Source: Hydractinia symbiolongicarpus (lineage: Eukaryota > Cnidaria > Hydrozoa > Anthoathecata > Hydractiniidae). Taken from it: a stretch of DNA of 64,000 nt. The DNA is taken from the NCBI RefSeq assembly GCF_029227915.1, contig NC_079886.1:3224001-3288000 (forward strand), in the 5' to 3' direction. A program made the translations under genes and the position numbers. The notes beneath the pieces were generated by a model. The model saw nothing but the letters and a program-made list of their open reading frames with translations. It did not search any database and was not told the DNA's origin. Positions 1 to 13,440 of this stretch are shown here, piece by piece (the stretch's first letter is position 1; each line of letters begins with the position of its first letter).

Positions 1-46
1 ATGAGACGCTGAATAAAAGAAGTTTAATCGCGGGCAAACGAAAACC

Positions 47-67
47 CGGGATTTCCTGTAAATCCCG
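47..67. repeat. Second inverted repeat in left-domain monomers (representative copy)
   Basis: CGGGATTT (47-54) and AAATCCCG (60-67) are perfect reverse complements around a CCTGT loop, giving an 8 bp stem. The perfect form is limited to the monomer subtype with ACCCGGGATTTCCTG, common in 1-13200. Most other monomers read CGCGATTTCCCG here and keep only a 5 bp core (GATTT/AAATC) plus mismatches. It lies 79 bp from the AT dyad across the monomer boundary. Confidence 0.65.
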
Positions 68-74
68 AACTTGG

Positions 75-88
75 CCCGTATAGTCGAA
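75..88. other. CENP-B-box-like motif in satellite A (representative, one base short)
   Basis: Read on the minus strand, the sequence is TTCG-ACT-A-TA-CGGG. The mammalian CENP-B box core is TTCG-NNNN-A-NN-CGGG, so all nine fixed bases are present but the first spacer is 3 instead of 4. The motif recurs in the monomer subtype with CCCGTATAGTCGAATG (for example near 1077, 1878, 4714, 7339, 8138 and 13176). Most other monomers have CAAAAG in place of CGAATG and lose it. Chance resemblance is quite possible. Confidence 0.3.
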
Positions 89-383
89 TGTATAAAAGAA
101 AGTACCAAGGGAGTAAACTGATTTCCCGAACGATTTTTCAAATTATTTCTGCACCACTGGAACGAATGAGACTTGTAGTATTCAAAAATATTTACATTTT
201 TGATGAGACGCCGAATGAAAGCAGTTTAATCGCCGACAACTGAAAACCCGCTTTTCCCGTAAATCCCTGGCTCGGCCCGTATAGTTGAGTGTATACAAAG
301 AAAGTACCCTGTGAATAAAATCATTTTCAGAACGATTTTTTAAATGATTTTTTCACCACTAAAACGCATGAGACTTGTAGTTT

Positions 384-405
384 TCAAAAATGTTTTCATT
401 TTTGA
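384..405. repeat. Dyad-symmetric hairpin of satellite A (representative copy)
   Basis: Arms TCAAAAATG (384-392) and CATTTTTGA (397-405) are perfect reverse complements around a TTTT loop, giving a 9 bp stem. The element recurs about once per 203 bp through both satellite A blocks. In the left-domain monomer type the centre is GTTTAC instead of GTTTTC, which lengthens the arms to 10 bp with a 2 nt centre. Some subtypes carry one mismatch (TCAACAATG or TCAAAAATA). Cruciform or hairpin capacity is seen directly; any role in centromere function or replication is conjecture. Confidence 0.75.
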
Positions 406-895
406 GAAGACGCTGAATAAAAGAAGTTTAATCGCCGGCAAACGAAAACCCGCGATTTCCCGTAAATCCCGTACTCGGCCCGTATAGTCAAAAGTATACA
501 AAGAAAGTACTCAGGGAGTAAACTCATTTCCCGAACGATATTTTAAATTATTTTTTCACCACTAAAACGCTTGAGACTTGTAGTTTTCAAAAATGTTTTC
601 ATTTTTGATGAGACGCTAAATAAAAGAAGTTTAATCGCCGGCAAACGAAAACCCGCGATTTCCCGTAAATCCCGTACTCGGCCTGTATAGTCAAAAGTAT
701 ACAAAGAAAGTACTCAGGGAGTAAACTCATTTTCCGAACGATTTTTTAAATTATTTTATCACCACTAAAACGCATGAGACTTGTAGTTTTCAACAATGTT
801 TTCATTTTTGATGAGACGCTAAATAAAACAAGTTTAATCGCCGGCAAACGAAAACCCGCGATTTCCCGTAAATCCCGGGCTTGGCCCGTATAGTC

Positions 896-930
896 AAAAG
901 TATACAAAGGGAGTAAACTCATTTCCCGAA
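896..930. repeat. 191 bp deletion-variant monomer (one of about six copies)
   Basis: In this monomer TATACAAAG is joined directly to GGAGTAAACTC, losing about 12 bp (the AAAGTACYCAGG segment) present in other monomers. The same deletion recurs near 4540, 6552, 7966, 9574 and 11180, mostly followed by the linked substitutions CACCATTAAAACGCATGAGATTTG. Identical breakpoints and linked substitutions mean that one deletion event was amplified with its higher-order repeat, so it is a marker of shared descent for units in the left domain. Confidence 0.8.
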
Positions 931-3900
931 CGATTTTTTAAATTATTTTTTCACCATTAAAACGCATGAGATTTGTAGTTTTCAAAAATGTTTTCATTTT
1001 TGATGAGACGCTGAATGAAAGAAGTTTGATCTCCGGCAAACGTAAACCCGGGATTCCCTGTAAATCCCGAACTTGGCCCGTATAGTCGAATGTATAAAAG
1101 AAAGTACCCAGGGAGTAAACTGATTTCCCGAACGATTTTTCAAATTGTTTCTGCAGCACTAGAACGAATGAGACTTGTAGTATTCAAAAATGTTTACATT
1201 TTTGATGAGACGCCGAATGAAAGCTGTTTAATCGCCGACAACCGAAAACCCGCTTTTCCCGTAAATCCCTGGCTTGGCCCGTATAGTTGAATGAATACAA
1301 AGAAAGTACCCTGTGAATAAACTCATTTTCACAACGATTTTTTAAATTATTTTTTCACCACTAAAACGCATGAGACTTGTAGTTTTCAAAAATGTTTTCA
1401 TTTTTGAGAAGACGCTTGATAAAAGACGTTTAATCGCCGGTAAACGAAAACCCGCGATTTCCCGTAAATCCCGTACTCGGCCCGTATAGTCAAAGGTATA
1501 CAAAGAAAGTACTCAGGGAGTAAACTTATTTCCCGAAAGATATTTTAAATTATTTTTTCACCGCTAAAACGCATGAGACTTGTAGTTTTCAAAAATGTTT
1601 TCATTTTTGATGAGACGCTAAGTAAAACAAGTTTATTCGCCAGCAAACGAAAACCCGCGATTTCCCGTAAATCCCGGACACGACCCGTATAATCAAAAGC
1701 ATACAAAGAAAATACCCAGGGAGTAAACTCATTTCCCGAACGATTTTTTAAATTATCTTTTCACCACTAAAACGCATGAGACTTGTAGTTTTCAAAAATG
1801 TTTTCATTACTGATGAGACGCTGAATAAAAGAAGTTTAATCGCGGGCAAACGAAAACCCGGGATTTCCTGTAAATCCCGAACTTGGCCCGTATAGTCGAA
1901 TGTATAAAAGAAAGTACCAAGGGAGTAAACTGATTTCCCGAACGAGTTTTCAAATTATTTCTGCACCACTGGAACGAATGAGACTTGTAGTATTCAAAAA
2001 TATTTACATTTTTGATGAGACGCCGAATGAAAGCAGTTTAATCGCCGACAACTGAAAACCCGCTTTTCCCGTAAATCCCTGGCTCGGCCCGTATAGTTGA
2101 GTGTATACAAAGAAAGTACCCTGTGAATAAAATCATTTTCAGAACGATTTTTTAAATGATTTTTTCACCACTAAAACGCATGAGACTTGTAGTTTTCAAA
2201 AATGTTTTCATTTTTGAGAAGACGCTTGATAAAAGACGTTTAATCGCCGGTAAACGAAAACCCGCGATTTCCCGTAAATCCCGTACTCGGCCCGTATAGT
2301 CAAAGGTATACAAAGAAAGTACTCAGGGAGTAAACTTATTTCCCGAAAGATATTTTAAATTATTTTTTCACCGCTAAAACGCATGAGACTTGTAGTTTTC
2401 AAAAATGTTTTCATTTTTGATGAGACGCTAAGTAAAACAAGTTTATTCGCCAGCAAACGAAAACCCGCGATTTCCCGTAAATCCCGGACACGACCCGTAT
2501 AATCAAAAGTATACAAAGAAAATACCCAGGGAGTAAACTCATTTCCCGAACGATTTTTTAAATTATCTTTTCACCACTAAAACGCATGAGACTTGTAGTT
2601 TTCAAAAATGTTTTCATTACTGATGAGACGCTGAATAAAAGAAGTTTAATCGCGGGCAAACGAAAACCCGGGATTTTTTCTGTAAATCCCGAACTTGGCC
2701 CGTATAGTCGAATGTATAAAAGAAAGTACCAAGGGAGTAAACTGATTTCCCGAACGAGTTTTCAAATTATTTCTGCACCACTGGAACGAATGAGACTTGT
2801 AGTATTCAAAAATATTTACATTTTTGATGAGACGCCGAATGAAAGCAGTTTAATCGCCGACAACTGAAAACCCGCTTTTCCCGTAAATCCCTGGCTCGGC
2901 CCGTATAGTTGAGTGTATACAAAGAAAGTACCCTGTGAATAAAATCATTTTCAGAACGATTTTTTAAATGATTTTTTCACCACTAAAACGCATGAGACTT
3001 GCAGTTTTCAAAAATGTTTTCATTTTTGAGAAGACGCTGAATAAAAGAAGTTTAATCGCCGGCAAACGAAAACCCGCGATTTTCCGTAAATCCCGTACTC
3101 GGCCCGTATAGTCAAAAGTATACAAAGAAAGTACTCAGGGAGTAAACTCATTTCCCGAACGATATTTTAAATTATTTTATCACCACTAAAACGCATGAGA
3201 CTTGTAGTTTTCAACAATGTTTTCATTTTTGATGAGACGCTAAGTAAAACAAGTTTATTCGCCAGCAAACGAAAACCCGCGATTTCCCGTAAATCCCGGA
3301 CACGACCCGTATAATCAAAAGTATACAAAGAAAATACCCAGGGAGTAAACTCATTTCCCGAACGATTTTTTAAATTATCTTTTCACCACTAAAACGCATG
3401 AGACTTGTAGTTTTCAAAAGTGTTTTCATTACTGATGAGACGCTGAATAAAAGAAGTTTAATCGCGGGCAAACGAAAACCCGGGATTTCCTGTAAATCCC
3501 GAACTTGGCCCGTATAGTCGAATGTATAAAAGAAAGTACCAAGGGAGTAAACTGATTTCCCGAACGATTTTTCAAATTATTTCTGCACCACTGGAACGAA
3601 TGAGACTTGTAGTATTCAAAAATATTTACATTTTTGATGAGACGCCGAATGAAAGCAGTTTAATCGCCGACAACTGAAAACCCGCTTTTCCCGTAAATCC
3701 CTGGCTCGGCCCGTATAGTTGAGTGTATACAAAGAAAGTACCCTGTGAATAAAATCATTTTCAGAACGATTTTTTAAATGATTTTTTCACCACTAAAACG
3801 CATGAGACTTGTAGTTTTCAAAAATGTTTTCATTTTTGAGAAGACGCTGAATAAAAGAAGTTTAATCGCCGGCAAACGAAAACCCGCGATTTCCCGTAAA

Positions 3901-6900
3901 TCCCGTACTCGGCCCGTATAGTCAAAAGTATACAAAGAAAGTACTCAGGGAGTAAACTCATTTCCCGAACGATATTTTAAATTATTTTATCACCACTAAA
4001 ACGCATGAGACTTGTAGTTTTCAACAATGTTTTCATTTTTGATGAGACGCTAAATAAAACAAGTTTAATCGCCGGCAAACGAAAACCCGCGATTTCCCGT
4101 AAATCCCGGGCTTAGCCTGCATAGTCGAATGTATATAAAGAAAGTACTCAGGGAGTAAACTTATTTCCCGAGCGATATTTTAAATTATTTTTTCACCACT
4201 AAAACGCTTGAGACTTGTAGTTTTCAAAAATGTTTTCATTTTTGATGAGACGCTAAATAAAAGAAGTTTAATCGCCGGCAAACGAAAACCCGCGATTTCC
4301 CGTAAATCCCGTACTCGGCCTGTATAGTCAAAAGTATACAAAGAAAGTACTCAGGGAGTAAACTCATTTTCCGAACGATTTTTTAAATTATTTTATCACC
4401 ACTAAAACGCATGAGACTTGTAGTTTTCAACAATGTTTTCATTTTTGATGAGACGCTAAATAAAACAAGTTTAATCGCCGGCAAACGAAAACCCGCGATT
4501 TCCCGTAAATCCCGGGCTTGGCCCGTATAGTCAAAAGTATACAAAGGGAGTAAACTCATTTCCCGAACGATTTTTTAAATTATTTTTTCACCATTAAAAC
4601 GCATGAGATTTGTAGTTTTCAAAAATGTTTTCATTTTTGATGAGACGCTGAATGAAAGAAGTTTGATCTCCGGCAAACGTAAACCCGGGATTCCCTGTAA
4701 ATCCCGAACTTGGCCCGTATAGTCGAATGTATAAAAGAAAGTACCCAGGGAGTAAACTGATTTCCCGAACGATTTTTCAAATTATTTCTGCAGCACTAGA
4801 ACGAATGAGACTTGTAGTATTCAAAAATGTTTACATTTTTGATGAGACGCCGAATGAAAGCTGTTTAATCGCCGACAACCGAAAACCCGCTTTTCCCGTA
4901 AATCCCTGGCTTGGCCCGTATAGTTGAATGAATACAAAGAAAGTACCCTGTGAATAAACTCATTTTCACAACGATTTTTTAAATTATTTTTTCACCACTA
5001 AAACGCATGAGACTTGTAGTTTTCAAAAATGTTTTCATTTTTGAGAAGACGCTTGATAAAAGACGTTTAATCGCCGGTAAACGAAAACCCGCGATTTCCC
5101 GTAAATCCCGTACTCGGCCCGTATAGTCAAAGGTATACAAAGAAAGTACTCAGGGAGTAAACTTATTTCCCGAAAGATATTTTAAATTATTTTTTCACCG
5201 CTAAAACGCATGAGACTTGTAGTTTTCAAAAATGTTTTCATTTTTGATGAGACGCTAAGTAAAACAAGTTTATTCGCCAGCAAACGAAAACCCGCGATTT
5301 CCCGTAAATCCCGGACACGACCCGTATAATCAAAAGTATACAAAGAAAATACCCAGGGAGTAAACTCATTTCCCGAACGATTTTTTAAATTATCTTTTCA
5401 CCACTAAAACGCATGAGACTTGTAGTTTTCAAAAATGTTTTCATTACTGATAAGACGCTGAATAAAAGAAGTTTAATCGCGGGCAAACGAAAACCCGGGA
5501 TTTCCTGTAAATCCCGAACTTGGCCCGTATAGTCGAATGTATAAAAGAAAGTACCAAGGGAGTAAACTGATTTCCCGAACGAGTTTTCAAATTATTTCTG
5601 CACCACTGGAACGAATGAGACTTGTAGTATTCAAAAATATTTACATTTTTGATGAGACGCCGAATGAAAGCAGTTTAATCGCCGACAACTGAAAACCCGC
5701 TTTTCCCGTAAATCCCTGGCTCGGCCCGTATAGTTGAGTGTATACAAAGAAAGTACCCTGTGAATAAAATCATTTTCAGAACGATTTTTTAAATGATTTT
5801 TTCACCACTAAAACGCATGAGACTTGCAGTTTTCAAAAATGTTTTCATTTTTGAGAAGACGCTGAATAAAAGAAGTTTAATCGCCGGCAAACGAAAACCC
5901 GCGATTTCCCGTAAATCCCGTACTCGGCCCGTATAGTCAAAAGTATACAAAGAAAGTACTCAGGGAGTAAACTCATTTCCCGAACGATATTTTAAATTAT
6001 TTTATCACCACTAAAACGCATGAGACTTGTAGTTTTCAACAATGTTTTCATTTTTGATGAGACGCTAAATAAAACAAGTTTAATCGCCGGCAAACGAAAA
6101 CCCGCGATTTCCCGTAAATCCCGGGCTTAGCCCGCATAGTCGAATGTATATAAAGAAAGTACTCAGGGAGTAAACTTATTTCCCGAGCGATACTTTAAAT
6201 TATTTTTTCACCACTAAAACGCTTGAGACTTGTAGTTTTCAAAAATGTTTTCATTTTTGATGAGACGCTAAATAATAGAAGTTTAATCGCCGGCAAACGA
6301 AAACCCGCGATTTCCCGTAAATCCCGTACTCGGCCTGTATAGTCAAAAGTATACAAAGAAAGTACCCAGGGAGTAAACTCATTTCCGGAACGATTTTTTA
6401 AATTATTTTTTCACCACTAAAACGCATGAGACTTGTAGTTTTCAAAAATGTTTTCATTTTTGATGAGACGCTGAATGAAGGAAGTTTAATCGCCGGGAAA
6501 AAAACCCCGCGATTTCCCGTTAATCCCGATCTCTGCGCGTATAGTCAAAAGTATACAAAGGGAGTAAACTCATTTCCCGAAGGATTTTTTAAATTATTTT
6601 TTCACCATTAAAACGCATGAGATTTGTAGTTTTCAAAAATGTTTACATTTTTGATGAGACGCTGAATGAAAGAAGTTTGATCTCCGGCAAACGTAAACCC
6701 GGGATTTCCTGTAAATCCCGAACTTGGCTCGTATAGTTGACTGAATACAAAGAAAGTACCCTGTGAATAAACTCATTTTCACAACGATTTTTTAAATTAT
6801 TTTTTCACCACTAAAACGCATGAGACTTGTAGTTTTCAAAAATGTTTTCATTTTTGAGAAGACGCTGAATAAAAGAAGTTTAATCGCCGGTAAACGAAAA

Positions 6901-9900
6901 CCCGCGATTTCCCGTAAATCCCGTACTCGGCCCGTATAGTCAAAGGTATACAAAGAAAGTACTCAGGGAGTAAACTTATTTCCCGAAAGATATTTTAAAT
7001 TATTTTTTCACCGCTAAAACGCATGAGACTTGTAGTTTTCAAAAATGTTTTCATTTTTGATGAGACGCTAAGTAAAACAAGTTTATTCGCCGGCAAACGA
7101 AAACCCGCGATTTCCCGTAAATCCCGGACACGACCCGTATAATCAAAAGTATACAAAGAAAGTACCCAGGGTGTAAACTCATTTCCCGAACGATTTTTTA
7201 AATTATCTTTTCATCACCAAAACGCATGAGACTTGTAGTTTTCAAAAATGTTTTCATTACTGATGAGACGCTGAATAAAAGAAGTTTAATCGCGGGCAAA
7301 CGAAAACCCGGGATTTCCTGTAAATCCCGAACTTGGCCCGTATAGTCGAATGTATAAAAGAAAGTACCAAGGGAGTAAACTGATTTCCCGAACGATTTTT
7401 CAAATTATTTCTGCACCACTGGAACGAATGAGACTTGTAGTATTCAAAAATGTTTACATTTTTGATGAGACGCCGAATGAAAGCAGTTTAATCGCCGACA
7501 ACCAAAAACCCGCTTTTCCCGTAAATCCCGTACTTGGCCCGTATAATCAAAAGTATACAAATAAAGTACTCAGGGAGTAAACTCATTTTCCGAACGATTT
7601 TTTAAATTATTTTATCACCACTAAAACGCATGAGACTTGTAGTTTTCAACAATGTTTTCAAATTTGATGAGACTCTAAATAAAACAAGTTTAATCGCCGG
7701 CAAACGAAAACCCGCGATTTCCCGTAAATCCCGGACACGACCCGTATAATCAAAAGTATACAAAGAAAGTACTCAGGGAGTAAACTTATTTCCCGAAAGA
7801 TATTTTAAATTATTTTTTCACCGCTAAAACGCATGAGACTTGTAGTTTTCAAAAATGTTTACATTTTTGATGAGACGCTGAATGAAGGAAGTTTAATCGC
7901 CGGGAAAAAAAACCCCGCGATTTCCCGTTAATCCCGGTCTCTGCCCGTATAGTCAAAAGTATACAAAGGGAGTAAACTCATTTCCCGAACGATTTTTTAA
8001 ATTATTTTTTCACCATTAAAACGCATGAGACTTGTAGTTTTCAAAAATGTTTTCATTTTTGATGAGACGCTGAATGAAAGAAGTTTGATCTCCGGCAAAC
8101 GTAAACCCGGGATTTCCTGTAAATCCCGAACTTGGCCCGTATAGTCGAATGTATAAAAGAAAGTACCCAGGGAGTAAACTGATTTCCCGAACGATTTTTC
8201 AAATTATTTCTGCAGCACTAGAACGAATGAGACTTGTAGTATACAAAAATGTTTACATTTTTGATGAGACGCCGAATGCAAGCTGTTTAATCGCCGACAA
8301 CCGAAAACCCGCTTTTCCCGTAAATCCCTGGCTTGGCCCGTATAGTTGAATGAATACAAAGAAAGTACCCTGCGAATAAACTCATTTTCACAACGATTTT
8401 TTAAATTATTTTTTCACCACTAAAACGCATGAGACTTGTAGTTTTCAAAAATGTTTTCATTTTTGAGAAGACGCTGAATAAAAGAAGTTTAATCGCCGGT
8501 AAACGAAAACCCGCGATTTCCCGTAAATCCCGTACTCGGCCCGTATAGTCAAAGGTATACAAAGAAAGTACTCAGGGAGTAAACTTATTTTCCGAAAGAT
8601 ATTTTAAATTACTTTTTCACCGCTAAAACGCATGAGACTTGTAGTTTTCAAAAATGTTTTCATTTTTGATGAGACGCTAAGTAAAACAAGTTTATTCGCC
8701 GGCAAACGAAAACCCGCGATTTCCCGTAAATCCCGGACACGACCCGTATAATCAAAAGTATACAAAGAAAGTACCCAGGGAGTAAACTCATTTCCCGAAC
8801 GATTTTTTAAATTATCTTTTCACCACTAAAACGCATGAGACTTGTAGTTTTCAAAAATGTTTTCATTACTGATGAGACGCCGAATGAAAGCAGTTTAATC
8901 GCCGACAACTGAAAACCCGCGATTTTCCGTAAATCCCGTACTCGGCCCGTATAGTCAAAAGTATACAAAGAAAGTACTCAGGGAGTAAACTCATTTCCCG
9001 AACGATATTTTAAATTATTTTATCACCACTAAAACGCATGAGACTTGTAGTTTTCAACAATGTTTTCATTTTTGATGAGACGCTAAATAAAACAAGTTTA
9101 ATCGCCGGCAAACGAAAACCCACGATTTCCCGTAAATCCCGGGCTTAGCCCGCATAGTCGAATGTATATAAAGAAAGTACTCAGGGAGTAAACTTATTTC
9201 CCGAGCGATATTTTAAATTATTTTTTCACCACTAAAACGCATGAGACTTGTAGTTTTTAAAAATGTTTTCATTTTTGATGAGACGCTAAATAAAAGAAGT
9301 TTAATCGCCGGCAAACGAAAACCCGCGATTTCCCGTAAATCCCGTACTCGGCCTGTATAGTCAAAAGTATACAAAGAAAGTACCCAGGGAGTAAACTCAT
9401 TTCCGGAACGATTTTTTAAATTATTTTTTCACCACTAAAACGCATGAGACTTGTAGTTTTCAAAAATGTTTTCATTTTTGATGAGACGCTGAATGAAGGA
9501 AGTTTAATCGCCGGGAAAAAAACCCCGCGATTTCCCGTTAATCCCGATCTCTGCCCGTATAGTCAAAAGTATACAAAGGGAGTAAACTCATTTCCCGAAC
9601 GATTTTTTAAATTATTTTTTCACCATTAAAACGCATGAGATTTGTAGTTTTCAAAAACGTTTTCATTTTTGATGAGACGCTGAATGAAAGAAGTTTGATC
9701 TCCGGCAAACGTAAACCCGGGATTTCCTGTAAATCCCGAACTTGGCCCGTATAGTTGACTGAATACAAAGAAAGTACCCTGTGAATAAACTCATTTTCAC
9801 AACGATTTTTTAAATTATTTTTTCACCACTAAAACGCATGAGACTTGTAGTTTTCAAAAATGTTTTCATTTTTGATGAGACGCTAAGTAAAACAAGTTTA

Positions 9901-12900
9901 TTCGCCGGCAAACGAAAACCCGCGATTTCCCGTAAATCCCGGACACGACCCGTATAATCAAAAGTATACAAAGAAAGTACCCAGGGTGTAAACTCATTTC
10001 CCGAACGATTTTTTAAATTATCTTTTCATCACTAAAACGCATGAGACTTGTAGTTTTCAAAAATGTTTTCATTACTGATGAGACGCTGAATAAAAGAAGT
10101 TTAATCGCGGGCAAACGAAAACCCGGGATTTCCTGTAAATCCCGAATTTTGCCCGTATAGTCGAATGTATAAAAGAAAGTACCAAGGGAGTAAACTGATT
10201 TCCCGAACGATTTTTCAAATTATTTCTGCACCACTGGAACGAATGAGACTTGTAGTATTCAAAAATGTTTACATTTTTGATGAGACGCCGAATGAAAGCA
10301 GTTTAATCGCCGACAACCAAAAACCCGCTTTTCCCGTAAATCCCTGGCTCGGCCCGTATAGTTGAATGTATACAAAGAAAGTACCCTGTGAATAAAATCA
10401 TTTTCAGAACGATTTTTTAAATGATTTTTCACCACTAAATCGCATGAGACTTGCAGTTTTCAAAAATGTTTTCATTTTTAAGAAGACGCTGAATAAAAGA
10501 AGTTTAATCGCCGGCAAACGAAAACCCGCGATTTTCCGTAAATCCCGTACTCGGCCCGTATAGTCAAAAGTATACAAAGAAAGTACTCAGGGAGTAAACT
10601 CATTTCCCGAACGATATTTTAAATTATTTTATCACCACTAAAACGCATGAGACTTGTAGTTTTCAACAATGTTTTCATTTTTGATGAGACGCTAAATAAA
10701 ACAAGTTTAATCGCCGGCAAACGAAAACCCACGATTTCCCGTAAATCCCGGGCTTAGCCCGCATAGTCGAATGTATATAAAGAAAGTACTCAGGGAGTAA
10801 ACTTATTTCCCGAGCGATATTTTAAATTATTTTTTCACCACTAAAACGCATGAGACTGTAGTTTTCAAAAATGTTTTCATTTTTGATGAGACGCTAAATA
10901 AAAGAAGTTTAATCGCCGGCAAACGAAAACCCGCGATTTCCCGTAAATCCCGTACTCGGCCTGTATAGTCAAAAGTATACAAAGAAAGTACCCAGGGAGT
11001 AAACTCATTTCCGGAACGATTTTTTAAATTATTTTTTCACCACTAAAACGCATGAGACTTGTAGTTTTCAAAAATGTTTTCATTTTTGATGAGACGCTGA
11101 ATGAAGGAAGTTTAATCGCCGGGAAAAAAACCCCGCGATTTCCCGTTAATCCCGATCTCTGCCCGTATAGTCAAAAGTATACAAAGGGAGTAAACTCATT
11201 TCCCGAACGATTTTTTAAATTATTTTTTCACCATTAAAACGCATGAGATTTGTAGTTTTCAAAAACGTTTTCATTTTTGATGAGACGCTGAATGAAAGAA
11301 GTTTGATCTCCGGCAAACGTAAACCCGGGATTTCCTGTAAATCCCGAACTTGGCCCGTATAGTTGACTGAATACAAAGAAAGTACCCTGTGAATAAACTC
11401 ATTTTCACAACGATTTTTTAAATTATTTTTTCACCACTAAAACGCATGAGACTTGTAGTTTTCAAAAATGTTTTCATTTTTGAGAAGACGCTGAATAAAA
11501 CAAGTTTAATCGCCGGTAAACGAAAACCCGCGATTTCCCGTAAATCCCGTACTCGGCCCGTATAGTCAAAGGTATACAAAGAAAGTACTCAGGGAGTAAA
11601 CTTATTTCCCGAAAGATATTTTAAATTATTTGTTCACCGCTAAAACGCATGAGACTTGTAGTTTTCAAAAATGTTTTCATTTTTGATGAGACGCTAAGTA
11701 AAACAAGTTTATTCGCCGGCAAACGAAAACCCGCGATTTCCCGTAAATCCCGGACACGACCCGTATAATCAAAAGTATACAAAGAAAGTACCCAGGGTGT
11801 AAACTCATTTCCCGAACGATTTTTTAAATTATCTTTTCATCACTAAAACGCATGAGACTTGTAGTTTTCAAAAATGTTTTCATTACTGATGAGACGCTGA
11901 ATAAAAGAAGTTTAATCGCGGGCAAACGAAAACCCGGGATTTCCTGTAAATCCTGAATTTTGCCCGTATAGTCGAATGTATAAAAGAAAGTACCAAGGGA
12001 GTAAACTGATTTCCCGAACGATTTTTCAAATTATTTCTGCACCACTGGAACGAATGAGACTTGTAGTATTCAAAAATGTTTACATTTTTGATGAGACGCC
12101 GAATGAAAGCAGTTTAATCGCCGACAACCAAAAACCCGCTTTCCCGTAAATCCCTGGCTCGGCCCGTATAGTTGAATGTATACAAAGAAAGTACCCTGTG
12201 AATAAAATCATTTTCAGAACGATTTTTTAAATGATTTTTTACCACTAAATCGCATGAGACTTGCAGTTTTCAAAAATGTTTTCATTTTTAAGAAGACGCT
12301 GAATAAAAGAAGTTTAATCGCCGGCAAACGAAAACCCGCGATTTCCCGTAAATCCCGGGCTTGGCCCGTATAGTGGAATGTATATAAAGAAAGTACCCTG
12401 TGAGTAAACTCATTTCCCGAACGATTTTTCAAATTATTTCTGCAGCACTAGAACGAATGAGACTTGTAGTATCCAAAAATGTTTACATTTTTGATGAGAC
12501 GCCGAATGAAAGCAGTTTAATTGCCGACAACCGAAAACCCGCTTTTGCCGTAAATCCCTGGCTTGGCCCGTATAGTTGAATGTATAAAAAGAAAGTACCC
12601 TGTGAATAAACTCATTTTCAGAACGATTTTTTAAATTATTTTTTCACCACTAAAACGCATGAGAATTGTAGTTTTCAAAAATGTTTTCATTTTTGAGAAG
12701 ACGCTGAATAAAAGATGTTTAATCGCCGGCAAACGAAAACCCGCGATTTCCCGTAAATCCCGTACACGGCCCGTATAGTCAAAAGTATACAAAGAAAGTA
12801 CTCAGGGAGTAAACTCATTTCCCGAACGATATTTTAAATTATTTTTTCACCACTAAAACGCATGAGACTTGTAGTTTTCAACAATGTTTTCATTTTTGAT

Positions 12901-13440
12901 GAGACGCTAAATAAAACAAGTTTATTCGCCGGCAAACGAAAACCCGCGATTTCCCGTAAATCCCGGACACGACCCGTATAATCAAAAGTATACAAAGAGA
13001 GTACCCAGGGAGTAAACTCATTTCCCGAACGATTTTTTAAATTATTTTTTCACCACTAAAACGCATGACACTTGTAGTTTTCAAAAATGTTTTCATTTTT
13101 GATGAGACGTTGAATAAAAGAAGTTTAATCGCTGGCAAACGAAAACCCGGGATTTCCTGTAAATCCCGAACTTGGCCCGTATAGTCGAATGTATAAAAGA
13201 AAGTACCCAGGGAGTAAACTGATTTCCCGAACGATTTTTCAAATTATTTCTGCACCACTAGAACGAATGAGACTTGTAGTATTCAAAAATGTTTACATTT
13301 TTGATGAGACGCCGAATAAAGGCAGCTTAATCGCCGACAACCGAAAACCCGCTTTTTCCGTAAATCCCTGGCTCGGCCCATATAGTTGAATGTATACAAA
13401 GAAAGTACCCTGTGAATAAACTCATTTTGAGAACGATTTT

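Larger units (their letters stand above)
1..13440. repeat. Satellite A left domain: ~810 bp (4-monomer) higher-order repeats
   Basis: This domain is marked by a monomer type not seen further right, with GAACGAATGAGACTTGTAGT followed by ATTCAAAAATGTTTACATTT. It occurs near 152, 1155, 1964, 2776, 3585, 4788, 5598, 7410, 8210, 10225, 12037, 12440 and 13251. Spacings of ~810 bp (four monomers) predominate, with 2-, 5-, 6-, 9- and 10-monomer variants. A second marker, CATTACTGATGAGACGC, recurs near 1809, 2620, 3431, 7260, 8870, 10074 and 11885. Longer copies are superimposed: sequence near 540-1680 recurs at offset ~3637, and sequence near 8920-10400 recurs at offset ~1609 with one monomer gained or lost. 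Average monomer length is slightly below 203 because of a recurring 12 bp deletion variant. Confidence 0.85.

Noticed and set aside
1-13440. CRISPR array
   Set aside because: The repeat unit is ~203 bp with no unique spacers; the whole monomer is repeated and the retroelement is eukaryotic in type.
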